Shown here piece by piece: positions 48,464 to 61,000 of a DNA stretch of 64,000 nucleotides (positions are counted from its first letter, which is position 1; every line of letters starts with the position of its first letter). A program made the translations under genes and the position numbers. Below the pieces are notes generated by a model that did not search any database, was not told the DNA's origin, and was given only the letters and a program-made list of their open reading frames with translations. The DNA comes from Odontesthes bonariensis (lineage: Eukaryota; Chordata; Actinopteri; Atheriniformes; Atherinopsidae): positions 37,879,466 through 37,943,465 of the forward strand of contig NC_134508.1 in NCBI RefSeq assembly GCF_027942865.1, in the 5' to 3' direction.

Positions 48464-50705
48464 AAAGTAATAGCTTAACAAAAAAAATAGCAAACATAAA
48501 GAATGATGACTCAAAAAAACAACAAACAAAAGGTCATGTAGGCTACACATAGAACAAACTGAAAACAAAAATGTTCTTGCAATCATCATTGCATCCAAAG
48601 TTTGATCAGATTTTACTCAGTGTATGGTAACATGTTTTTAATGAGCCAGACACGTTGGCTTCTTTTCTGTTGGCTTCTTCTCTTTCCTTCAACACCTACT
48701 CCTGACCTTTACTTTTTTACCTCCCGCATTCTTTGGGGAACAAACAGAAGGCACATGACTGAGCTGGTCTGACATGAAAGCAGTCGTCAGTTTCTTATGG
48801 TTGACCTGGGAAACATTTACCTGGAGGCGGAGAGCAGCTCCGGTCTTGTTAGTCACCACGAGATTAAGATTTCTGGGATGCTGCAAACCATAGACCCCCA
48901 CCCCTTTTTACATTTGCGCATCCGTTCAGTTGTAAACACTGGGGGGGCCCAGTATGTTATTTGATCAAGAGTTCAGTTTATTTATTTTGCTTTGTTTTTA
49001 ATTTACGTTTTTTTTGTTAAAGGGGGTTATCCATAGCTCCATAAACCTTTCCAGATGAAGCATATGGTCGACATTCCTGCAGGGTAGTGAGATCAAGTTA
49101 CCAGAGTTAAACTCACATTAATAACTGAGTCTTTTAGTGCTTCCTTTCAGAATAAAAGCCTGCCTCGTTCTCACGTCCATTAACTTTACTGCATGATATT
49201 TAATATTCTAATTGCTCTTGTAATAAAAAATAAAGATAAATACAAGGCTAAGTAAGATTGAAAACTAAAACTAAGATTTAACCAGTGCAATCTGTTAAGA
49301 GGACTCTACTATGAGTCTTTCTTTTATTTGCTTTAGTGTCTTAAAGTTTAATGTGGGAACAGGCAAGTGTTCGATAGATAATATTGGACATAGCTAAAGT
49401 AATATTGATAATTAGAGTTGATAATTGATAATAGAGTTCTACTCAATTACTGTACATATTAGGTTTTAAATTTCACAGAAAAAACTCTGAATCACATGAT
49501 TACTTGATCAAGAGCTTTAGACATATAACCCAGAGTCATAAATTAGCCAACCAATAAATGTGAACAAAAACAGGAATGCTAAAAACCTGCCTGGAGGTAG
49601 GTTTGGTTTTTTTTAAGGAAAAAAATGGGTGTGACACATGAAAAATCTAAGACCAAAATATATGTTGGAATCATTTTGCTTGTTTGTGAGATGTAACATT
49701 CGAGTCATGTGCTGCACATCATGTAAAGTCTCTTTTAGTTTCATAGATGTTTGTCATCAAGTCAGATTAGACTTTATTCAACTATCAGCTCTATCCTCAC
49801 CTTTGCAGCGACTTTTACACGCATTTCAATGCTGTTTCGTTTATTTTGAAGGTTTTCCCGGAAATAGATCCTTCTATCAATGTTGATTTGATCGACTATA
49901 TTAACACGAAAACACATGTAACGGTAAAATCGTGTTGGGTAGTCTGTAGTGGGACTGTATCATCGTTTTTGACGTGCATCAGGATGAGCAACGCAGGTAA
50001 CAACTGGCACACGAAGGGACACATTTTTAACACAGGTCTCCAGACAATAAATGAAACCTAACTGGACACATGTAGACAGCCGACACGCCTCTGGGACGGC
50101 CTGTAAATACAGATTAAAAACCAGCGTTGAAAATTCTTAATCCAAGTCAGCAGGCTTTTGCGAACATTGCGGATGGAATGTAATCAGATGGTGGAAGCAT
50201 GAGTTTTTAAAGTTTTTTTGATGTTTTTTTTTTTTAACTTATTTTTTTTCTTTACATTTACACATTCTCAGTTATTTGAACACGCAAACTGTAGGCTTGA
50301 AATGCTCTTTGTATTCGTCCTAGACGTCTCGGATTCATTGATGGATTTACATTCACGGTTATGATGTTTCTTCTACATACATATCAAATAGAAGAATGAA
50401 ATTTAATTTCTAGTAATTATACTAACCACCACGGTGCATAAAAGAGCGTACATATTTATTATTGAAAATATAAAAGTAAAACCCTTTTTTTTTTGCAACA
50501 TACATAAAGCTGCAGCAGAGCTGTGCTGGGAGATGTGATGAGGTCGAAAGCAGAATAAAGAACAAGTTATTTAGCTCATTCTAGTGCTCAGACTATTTCC
50601 ATTTCCATTTTCTGTTTGTGTTGTTGGTTTGGGGAGTGGGCTGATATGAAAGTACTCAGTTCTCTTACAGCTTGAAGCTGTGACGGTGAATTAAGAGATG
50701 TGAAA
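48464..50705. other. Non-genic stretch
   Basis: No supported gene. Frames up to 82 codons have no domains. Nothing further was recognised apart from poly-T and poly-A runs. Confidence 0.4.
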
Positions 50706-51060
50706 AGAGGACAAATCAGAATCATCTTTATTTGGCCAAGTTTGTGCACAGTGGGTTATTGCACAGTGTTCTTCAGAATGACAGCCTGGGGGAAGACTCT
50801 GTAGCGCCTGCCTGAAGCCAGCAGTTTAAAGAGTTTTTGTCCAGACAAAGTCCCTGAAAGGGTGGATCCCAGGAATCTGAAGTGATCCACAGTAGGCACT
50901 GTATTTTTGAGGATGGTGAGGGAGGGGACGGTGGGGGGTTTTGAGTGGCTTCAGCTCCAGGTGGTTGTGACTGCACCAGTGGATTAGCTGGTCCACCACA
51001 TGTCTGTCCTCAGACTTATCGTTCTGGATCAGACTAATGACAGTGGTGTCATCCGCAAAC
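50706..51060 (-). mobile_element. Rex1-like LINE reverse-transcriptase remnant
   Basis: Read on the minus strand it gives LKFADDTTVISLIQNDKSED, then VVDQLIHWCSHNHLELKPLKT and a poorly conserved GSLQIPG... block. FADDTTV is the catalytic block and 'W C..N.L.LN..KT' the following one in Rex1-like fish LINEs. The 3' side (about 50716-50760) has the TCATCTTTATTTGGCCAAGT-type sequence common at LINE 3' ends in fish. It sits in a 186-codon frame, but the upstream half (51060-51386) has no LINE motif and the element is decayed. Confidence 0.72.
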
Positions 51061-51526
51061 TTCAGGAGTTTCAGAGAAGGGTCCCCTGAGGTGCAAATGC
51101 AGACTCTGATGCAGACGGGTGGTTGAAGGAACTTGGCGTAATTTATCAAAACTATAGCCAAAAACGCGGCTGAGCCAGGAACGCCACAAACACCATAAAT
51201 ATGAACTGGAATGACTGACAAGACCATGAGGTAGTAACAGCGAGGATCTGACAATGACTGTGACAAACCAGGGAGGAAAAATACTGTGAGGTTAAGGCTG
51301 AGGACAATAGGTAACAGAAATGGCGTTGGAGCTAATGGCCCAGGAGGAGGGAACTGAGGAAAACTATGAGTGAAAAAGTGGAACAAGAAACCAGACTAAC
51401 TGACCCAAAGTAGCAAAGATAAACCATGAGTGGAACAATAAGAGACAACAAAAGACTAGACTAATAAAAACAGAGGAAATCCTGATAAAAACCAATAACT
51501 TCCAAACACAAACAAACTATAAGCTG
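51061..51526. other. Repeat-like, unassigned
   Basis: The purine-rich stretch of GGAACC/AACTATGAG-like sequence resembles transposon untranslated sequence, but no family could be named. It joins the Rex1-like remnant to MITE C copy 2. Confidence 0.35.
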
Positions 51527-51945
51527 AAAGCTGCAGTCGGCAGGTTTTCAAAATTGCGAGTCTAAAGTCTGAAAATCCGAACTGATACAACTTTCAGGTC
51601 CCTCCCCCAACCTCTACCAAGCTCCGAATCGCCCCCCAAACCCCTCCCCCTCTGTGGACGAGGTTGTGCACGTGAGTTCACACCAGTGTGAGCCACACAA
51701 GCTGGGGCAGACTCACGCTCAGCAGCGTGTGCACCAGCTGTGATTGACAGGTAGGATTCCTCCACCCTAACTTGATTGGTTAAAAACAGCCGGGAGCGCT
51801 CGGTTTTTGCAAGCATGATTACAGGCTTCAGAGGGAGCTTAAGATTTTGTTATTTTTCCTAAACAGCCTATTTAATATTCTACTTCCAGAATCCCATGAC
51901 AGTTCAAGCTAATATGACTAAAAAAAAGTTGCCGACCGCAGCTTT
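51527..51945. mobile_element. MITE family C, copy 2
   Basis: This 419-bp element with inverted ends AAAGCTGCAGTCGGCAGG... and ...GTTGCCGACCGCAGCTTT is related to 47853-48463 but shorter and diverged. No coding capacity. Confidence 0.83.
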
Positions 51946-52079
51946 AAACAAAATGCCAACTGAGAACACAAAATGGCGTGAAAAGATGAACCAAAGAATA
52001 CTCAAACCACGAGAAGACCGGAAACCCAGGGTACAAGAAAATTAAAATACAAATAGCTATGGATCGTGGCAGAACAAGA

Positions 52080-52745
52080 AGTAGAAGTACACCGTGCGGT
52101 GAGGGTCCTGATGCTGTGAGGAGGCTTCCTGCCTGATTGTAGAGAAAAACAGTCTAATGGGGGAGAATTGTTCTTCGTAATGGCAGAGGCTCAGGGAACA
52201 TAGCGTGCCTGAGAGATGTCCTGACCCCTCTTAGCCATCCTCACTAGGTGGTGTGAAGTCTTGTGCTTCAGTTTTGTACAGTTCCCAAACCATAAAGTGA
52301 GGCGGCTGGAGAGGAAGCTCTCCGTGGTTTCCTCTGTAGAAGTTGGTGCTGGTGGGTGGTGGAAGGTTTCTCTTCTTGGTGTCTGAAGGAAGTGAAGACA
52401 TTGTTGTTCCTTTTTCACAGCAGAGTTGGTGTTGATGGACCAGATGAGCACTCTAAGAAACGTAATGCTTCTGACTCCCTCACAGCAACCGATAATCAGG
52501 AGAGAGTGGTCAGCTGCTCTTTTGTTTTCTCGACATTAAGAGACGGATTTTTACTTTGCCGTTGTTTCTAGCCAGTTGTTCCACCTCTTCTCCGTGTGTA
52601 GTTTTGTTGCTGTTACTGATGAGGCCCTCTACTACTGTGTCATAAGCAAACTTCACAATGAAGTTGAGTGGGTGAGTGGGGTGAGTATCAGTTTTGGGGG
52701 TCGCCGTACTCAGTATGATGGTCCCTGATAGCTGACAGCTCAACT
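52080..52745 (-). mobile_element. Second Rex1-like LINE remnant
   Basis: The minus-strand frames give IVKFAYDTVVEGLISNSNKT, then HGEEVEQLARNN (compare the family pattern 'KFADDTTV.GLI...E..YR.EV..LA.W'), and nearer the 3' side FLSSRLTLWFGNCTKLKHKT and SHHLVRMAKR (compare 'ESIL....T.W.GNC......LQR.V..A'). The catalytic Asp is replaced (FAYDT for FADDT), and stops and frameshifts separate the blocks, so it is dead. Confidence 0.7.
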
Positions 52746-55003
52746 TTCTTTACGTTCTACATTCTTTCTGTGAGACAAATGTATCAGATTGTGTGTCGGT
52801 ACGATAGAGCAGAGTCCAGGGCGTCATTAGTGGAGTGGTTTTGTGTTGACATTTTGAAAGTACATCATTGTATAGAAATGTATCTTTGGGGAAATGATTC
52901 TCCTCTTTTCTTATGTATGTATGAACCTCCCCATCAGTGTAGAATTTGATGATGTAGAATGATGTAGAATTTATTGGGGATCCATTACTGCAGATGTCAT
53001 GTGTAATGGATTTGATCCATCTTTACTTAAAGACTGCAGATGTGCAACGTGTTGGCTTTACCTATTCACATCTTTTCAGCAGACACTGAGATGTCCTGAA
53101 TTTCAGTCTCTGCTACTGGTAGAGAATGCAAGCAATCCAGGGATGTAAGAATGCAAGTTCCTACATTTCCTATTATGCAGGCTTCCTCATGTCTTTTCAC
53201 AGAAGCTGCATGTTAAACAGCATATCCTGCAGGCTGTAACTTGCCGCAAATTTTTCTATTGAGGCTTAAAAACAAACTGATTCACAAGTCTAAAATGACA
53301 AACCCTAACCAGAAAGCTAGGCTATAAAAAATGTAGACGCTTCATGAAAAACAGAAGATTCACATTTTACTATTAGATCTACTTTAGTTATCTTTAGATT
53401 TCTGTTAAAAATCACCTCAAAAACATGTTTAAACAATGAATAGTATATTTTAGACAAATTATTACTAACACTACCATAATTGGGTTTTTCTGACTGACTC
53501 TATGTCTAACCCATACTTATGATTGAATGATTCATAGATTATTAAGAATCGATTGGTGTGGTATTTTTATTTGATTAAAATAGTCTTAGTTGGTTAGAAA
53601 TACACCTGAATTTAACCTAATGGGGTGTTAGGTGATTCAGAGGACAGAGGTGATAATAAAGACACAGATAAAAGCTCCATCAGGTTGGTTTTAAGAGATT
53701 GTCTTTGCTGGATGATTGATTCACAGTGAAACACTTAGTGTCTGTCACTGCTTTTCTATGTTAATTTGTGAAGAAATCTTAAAGAGTTAAAAGTGATATC
53801 AAATAAATGTAAACTGGAAAAGTCAGTGAGTTGCAGATGAATCACCAAATCACTGTAATGGAAAATGCACAGTGAGAAATTCTCGCCCTCTCTCTCAGTA
53901 ATTCCTGGTGTCATGTTAACCCACCACCATTTCAAAGGGGATTTACTGGAACAGCTGCAGGATATGTGAGAGGTATGCCATAGTTAGGAACTACGAGGAA
54001 TCAGATGAATTCTGGTTCAGCTGCACCCATTTTTCCTTTTCTATCACTCTTAACAGCTTTCTGGTAAAATGAAGTTGAAGTCTGTTGCCCCATGAGATAC
54101 TAAACAATATGTGAATTAATCCTCAGACTGAAAACCCACTTTAGTAAAACATCATTTTGAGAACTTCTGTTGTGGTTAAACTTCCCCACTTCAGTAGAAA
54201 TGACAAAAGTTGAATAGCAGCTTGAGAAGGAAGTAGCCAAGTAATGCAGGCAAGAGACTAGTTCAATGTATGAGTTTACCATTTGAATTTAGATCAATCA
54301 GCTGATGTGGACTGGTGCTGAGATCAGCTGATGTCCCAGTATGTGAGCTGACCTCAGGCTGCGCTACATTTACTGTAACTGTTTGCACTGCTGCATTACA
54401 CTGCGTCAGCCACTGGATTCTCCTTCTCCCCTGGTGGTGTACTCTTACTGCACTGATGTAATGTTGGCTGACTTGCCGCTACAACATACCAATCATTAGC
54501 ATTAATTTCACAGTTTTGCGATGTTGGTAACTGAGTCTACAGCTGGAAGGTGACCAAAATGTTTGATATCAGCAGATGTGATTTCACATCTAAGCAGTTT
54601 GTTTCAGTTAAAATGAACTCTGCTCTGTTTGCGCTGTGTTTCATTCGAGCTGATCTGAGATCTGTCAGCCAGGGTGTTGGCAGACATACCCCCACTGACT
54701 CCGACCAGACAGTGCTGCTCACTTTCCTGTGATTTTGAGACCGAGTTTTATTTACGTGATGATTGTTTTATTAATTCATTCATGTTTGTCCGATTGGTTG
54801 ACAGCATATTTGTTTATGATGTGACAAACTCTACTTCTTTACTTTGATACATTAAATATATTCTAAAGATCTTGTTTGATCTATAGAATGTATTTAATAT
54901 ATTTAATAAAAATCTTTAGACCTGCTGGAAGGTGCAATTTTTTTAAAACTCTGAACAGAGCCAGGCTAACTGTTTTTTCGTTGTTTGTTGTTGTTTATTT
55001 CAG
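52746..55003. other. Region upstream of the first visible ssuh2 exon
   Basis: The 5' coding exon(s) and promoter of ssuh2 should lie here or further upstream, but I could not identify them. No other gene or named repeat was recognised. Confidence 0.4.
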
Positions 55004-58000
55004 CTGTGTATCCCCCTCCCTCTGCCCCCCCAGCCAACATGTTTGGCAACGTACCCGGCTATGAGGGCATTGCTGCAGGAGGAGGTAAGAAAAGTCCAGC
55101 TCAAGTCCTTACAGAACATAAATGCTGTTGCGTACTTAAAAACGTCTTCTACCTCATCATTCTTGCAGGAGGTTACCTCCCACCTCCCATGCCTGCAGAG
55201 CCTATAGCCCCACCCCAACCAGGCCCTGCACCTGCTGACTGGAGGTAACATCACCTGTGTGACTGAGCTGCTCATCTCTAACAGCCACTGTCAGCATGTT
55301 GCTCTGAGGCTGCTGTAAAAGGAATATTCTGGTTAAACATGATTTGTGTTTTCTAGCATCCCCTCACTGTCGGAGGATGTGGCTCGAGAGGCGTTCATAA
55401 GCTTTGCATCGTCTCATTGCTGCTACAGATCGGATCCGGCAACAGATGGCGTCATCACAAACATGGAGCCGTGCAACACATTCAGGGTGATTTGGTGTCC
55501 ACGCGCTGTGTTAGACTGCTACTTGTTGGTGTTTGCAGCTGTTTCTGTCATTTAACAATGCTAAAGATTTCATCTGAGGAGCTGAGGACTTAACTCACCA
55601 TCATGTCTGCCTGGTGGTAACATGGTAACCAGATACCAACCAAAGATTTTGTATGTCTAACTTAAAAAAATAAATGCACTCAATAGACTTCACTTTTCAG
55701 ATGAGACCTTTTAGCTTGTAAGGACTTAACAAACATGTTATATTTGAATGCAACACTCATGGATTCCTTTTTTCTGATCCAAAGTATATATATATTTTTT
55801 CCCAGTCTTGATTGTAGCAGCATTTCCTATTCCTTGTGCTGGTTTTAATGATATTCTGGCAAAATCTGCATAGCTTAAATTGTGACTTTATGATCCCTCC
55901 AAATTTTTCCCATTGGGCATAGCCAGTCAGCAAAGACGGGTGACAGGTTACCCTGCACTTCACCCATGAATGTGCAGTTTGATTGACAACTAAAGATGGC
56001 CCATATAATGTGAACCTTCCCTGATTTCTTCTCAGGCATTTGATATAAGACAGATCTAACAAAAGTGTCTTACCTGCACTGTTAACGTTTGAAAAATGGA
56101 GCAGATCAGATCGCATTACATTATCTGAATTTATGGGATGACGGGCAAGAGATAAAAATGCAGAGCATTCCAACACTAAGCGGGACAGCTGGTCACACTA
56201 AGTGTTAATCAGTACCCCACTTTTCAAGCACTGTAAAAACATTATACTAATTCAAATAACAAGCTAGAATCCAAAGTTATACCTAACAGACCTTTTTGAA
56301 GTAGTTTGCATTTTAATCCAGTAGAGGTCACCTGCCCCAATGATGAATAAATGTAAGTAATGATGGAGCAGGGTAAAAGAGAGCGGAGCCCTGTCAATCA
56401 CATAATTACAACATCGAGGCCTTAGAGAGACTGTGTGTTGAGACAATTTTAGATGTTTCACTGTAGAAGGCAAAATTAGCAATAAATACAAACGTATTCT
56501 CTGACTGTGTAACATTTAGCCTTAACTGTGTAGCATCAACAGTTCTCAGGACTAAAACTACCTTTACTCTTCACTACACTCATCCTCAGGACTCTTGAAG
56601 CTGCTCAAAAAAGGTCATCACATGAGGGCATGACACCTAGATTTATTTTGCAACAATATCCTGTTATAACCTGATTAACCAGGTAAACCGGGATGCAATA
56701 TACATACAGCAATACAGGAGTAATGAAGGTTCATGTTTCTATTATAGAATTAACCTGTTCAGCCCCAGGAGTTTTTCTGGGGTTCCTCGAAAAAATAACA
56801 TGCCGAACAATGAATTGAGAATTTCTCTGTAATTACAAACTGCTCAAACCATCAGCAGCATTAGCAGCATTACTACAAAGTCCCTCTTATTGACTCTCCT
56901 GTCCACCCTTGATTAGCATGTAAAGCGAGATATGTGTCCACACAGAAGAATACACTTTACTCACATGACTGGCTTGTGACCTCAGACCCACTCAGGTGAC
57001 ATTAACATGTCAGTAAAAATAGTGGTGTAAATGTCACAGCTGAAAAAGCATCTTTGTGTTTTAACAGACTCTTTTGGAAGATAAAATGTGTGTTTTCCTG
57101 TGTCTCCATTGACTTGATTGTTAACACAGTAATGTCCTCAGCACTTGTAGTATTTCTGGTTATCATGTGTTTTCTTCTCTGTAGTATCGTCTGGAGACGT
57201 TTACTGAGTCCAGATCGACTGAGTGGGCCCACAAACCTCATGAAGGTAAACCCACAACTGAAGGCTGATCAACCCAGCCTTTTTTTTTAGGAGCCTCTGA
57301 AATTATTGTTGTGTTTCAGTCCTGTGAGTTTAGTGAGGTGCCAGCTGGTTATAGTGGTTTGGATGGATTTTAGATCCGATAAGGCTGGCAGAAAGTGATC
57401 AGTTTGTGATAACTCTGTTGTTTGTCTTTTTCAGGTTTCCAAGATATTTAACTTCCTGCTGACACATTTATTTTTATTTCTAATTGTTGAGCACAAAACG
57501 TTTTGTTGATGCATGTAAACAAAGTCATTGAGTTGGCAAACTAAGTTGGTTTAACAGGCGAAAAAGTTTTTTTAAACAATTTTTTACACCAATAATTTTT
57601 TTATGGGAATGTTTGAGAGAATTTTTGCTCGTTGAGAAACATTGGCACAGTATAACCCTTGAATTTCACAATCACTGCATCCCTATAAATGCTCATGATA
57701 TTAATAAGACAGAGATCCTTTCTGTGCATGACAGGGGAGCAACCTGACTTCTACACCCAAACGGCCCCCCAACCCTGGGAGGTTAGGGTCACGCCCCCAA
57801 ATCTTTTCACCAATCACAAGGAGGAGATCCGTGTGCCCTACACCTCCTCCCTCAAGGTGATTTATTAACAGAATAACTGCTTTTTTGTTTCCAGTCCCAC
57901 ATTTGGTGCACCTGATGTAATGCTGCTCAGCATTGTCTTGATGTGAAGCAATATAGATTCGACGCAGTGTGTGATGGTTAGAAATATTATCCATCTTTCA

Positions 58001-61000
58001 TCAGAGTTGCAACAGGCCACATGACATTACAGCTTTATGTCAAGGGGATTGCAGTCATAATAACTCAGAAACTGCAGCTTAAAGGTTCTTTTTAAATTTA
58101 TTTAATCAGGCCTTGTCCACACGTAGCCGGGTATTTTTAAAACCGAATGTTTCCCCCCCTCCGTTTATAAAAAAATCTGTATCCACATTACCTCGTTTTC
58201 GAAAAAAACACCTTCCACACATAACCGAACATCTGCGTTTTCACCTGTCTTGACAACCCAAATGCATTTGCTGTTTTGCGCAATCTGCCCTCGTCAGCTA
58301 AATAATAAAGTGTGCACGCCACTTTTTTGAGCACACGGACAGGTGATTGTATGACAGTGGACTGCCCCTCGATATGAGGACGTAATAATTCCGACAGCGA
58401 CAGGAGTGAGGAGTACGACTTGGGCGTGTAAAATCAAGGCTGTAAACAGCGCCTGCACAATAATAACCACCACAGTTCTCAAGGCATCCATGCTTCTTCA
58501 GTAAACAAAGGTCGCACTTTAGACTTTTAAGCAGATTTGTTGTTGTTTTGGCGCATATTGTGACGTTCGAAAACGCAAATCTCCGGTTATCTCTGTCTAC
58601 ACGCAGCTGCATAAACGGAGTTTTCAAAAATCTTCACTTTGCCCGGAGTTTTTAAAAACATTCGTTTACCATGCGTTTTTATGCGTTTTCATGTGGATGA
58701 CAGGTCCAAACGTAGAAAAATATATTCGTTTTAGCAGATACCCGGCTACGTGTGGATGGGGCCTCAGACTGGATTGATAATACTATACATGCAGCTTTTA
58801 TCAGTTGGTGACCACTCAAATTGTAGTTGTTCTCTTTCCATTTATGTAGAGGGGGACTTGGCCTTGTTAACCCAAGTTAATAGTCTAAGGGAGTACCCAG
58901 GGGCTTTTCAAATGTAAAATAGGTGTTTGAAGTGGTTCCAATAGACCTTCAGAACCTTTTGAGATGTTTCAGGGGACCATGAAGAAACTTTGTGAGGTCC
59001 CTGGGGAGATTACTTGCATCTGTTGAATTCTACTTTCTGAGATTTTTGTGATGCCCTGTGTCAGCTGCTAATATAGTATATATATATATATAGCATCTGT
59101 TTTATTGTCATGGTTACCTGCTATGAGACCAGAAGTTAAATGTAAATATGAGGTATGTTTGATTTTAGCACACAGTTGTCAATCATGATGAGAATTATGA
59201 GTGCCTATGTGCCTCTAATAGACAGTGATGTTATTTTGAACTTTTCTGTGTGTTTGTGTGTGTGTGCACGTGTGTGCGCCTGTGTGTACATCTATGCATG
59301 TTTAGGAATGCCACAGCTGTCATGCTCAAGGGACGATGGCGTGCAAAGAGTGCCAAGGAAATGGATATGTAAGAAAACTGTCCATCAGCCAACTAATAAA
59401 TCAGTGATAGTAAACTACATAATAAATATTATTTGGGAAAGTTTTCTGAATGTATAGTCTTAGAAACTGTAGTAGATTATTAAACAGCTAAAATCAGTCA
59501 GAACTAATTTGCAGAACAATGAAGTATTTGTTTTCTTTCTGTCTGTAGAAACCATGCTTTGTGTGTAACGGCACAGGGACGAAAAATGATGAAACTTGCA
59601 CTCGGTGTAATGCTTCAGGAAAAGACAGGTACTGTATGGGGTTCAAGGATTTACTTAAGCAGGCAAATCGGTGTGGGATCAGGATCATGACACCCAAGCC
59701 TGTCAGGCGCTAATGCCAAAACAAGGTTTTTCACAAAGCAATAGTAAATCTGGCTCTGAGGTTGAAATCAAAGTCTACTCACTTCCTTTTTTTTGATAAA
59801 GAACAAAAGTTAAATTGATCCTTCCAACGTTTTAACTCCTGAGGATCCTGAAGTTCATTCTGGTTTGTAAATGTAAATCATGTCTGTTTTAATAAAGTGG
59901 TTACTGACTACTACATGCTGTGAGTAAAAAAAATATTATTGAATTTGGCCTTCTCAGCTGATTAGTCTTAAATGATGTGATGGTCACACAATCACATTGT
60001 CCCCGAATGCTCCATACAGAGAGAGTCACAGCATGATCCAAACATCAGTTTAACATCATCATTATTTTCATAACTCAAGAGACCGAGAAAAATTAAAAGT
60101 GTCCTTAAAAACAGTGAGTATGTCCTTTAAATGACCCTGTTCAGACTTGAATTGTGCCTCTTGAGGATATGAGACATGTGTCACACATCTATACTTGTGT
60201 GTGCGTATTTGTGTGTTCAGGTGTAGTGACTGCGATGCTCATGGAACAAAGAAGTGCGATACCTGTGGTGGGAAACGACAGTTGCTGACCTACATCCAAC
60301 TCAAAGTAGAATGGTGAGTACTCATAACCCAACTGTGCTACGTCACCTAAAAGTGATTTAAAGCGATACAATGTAACTTCTCAAAAAGCCCACTCTGGAG
60401 CTCCCCCTACAGGCTTGGAGGTAATGTACGGTTACACTGTCGTAAATACAACACCCTTTCACTTTCACTTTTCACGTTTGTTGACGAACCGGCGAGGAGT
60501 TAGAAGGTGCAAGCTATGTCGACCAAGAAGGTAAGAGTAATCAAATGTACCTGGGAGCGTGAGAGGGGTCTATTTGTTTTTGCGGTAGGTGTGCCAGAAA
60601 GCAAGTCAAAGTACTTCCGCTCAGCTCCCGGGCCGCCACCGGGCCGCTCCAGCAAAGTTACATAGCGCAGTTTTTCCAACTCAGACCCCCGAAGGGCATA
60701 GGAGACAGGCCAATCGTAATATTAAAACTCATTCTAGCCACACAATTTTTTTCAAGCTGTTATTTTAAGGTAGAAATGTTACATAGTATTGCTTTAAGTG
60801 GATGTTTGTGGGTTCTTCACAACATTACAGTTGATCTTTAAAGTGTTCTCTGGAGTCTTTGGGAAGATTTGAATGATTTCTAGTACATTTCAAAGCTCTA
60901 GTAGGGTCTGAGCTTTTGTCAGGAGAACATACAGGTCTTTAGAAGATCTTAGAAAGTGCTACAGTACAATCATCCTTGAAAAGGTTCTGTGGGTAATTAT

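Noticed and set aside
50826..51386. 186-codon minus-strand frame as a host gene
   Set aside because: Its C-terminal half is a Rex1-like reverse-transcriptase remnant and the N-terminal half shows no domain.
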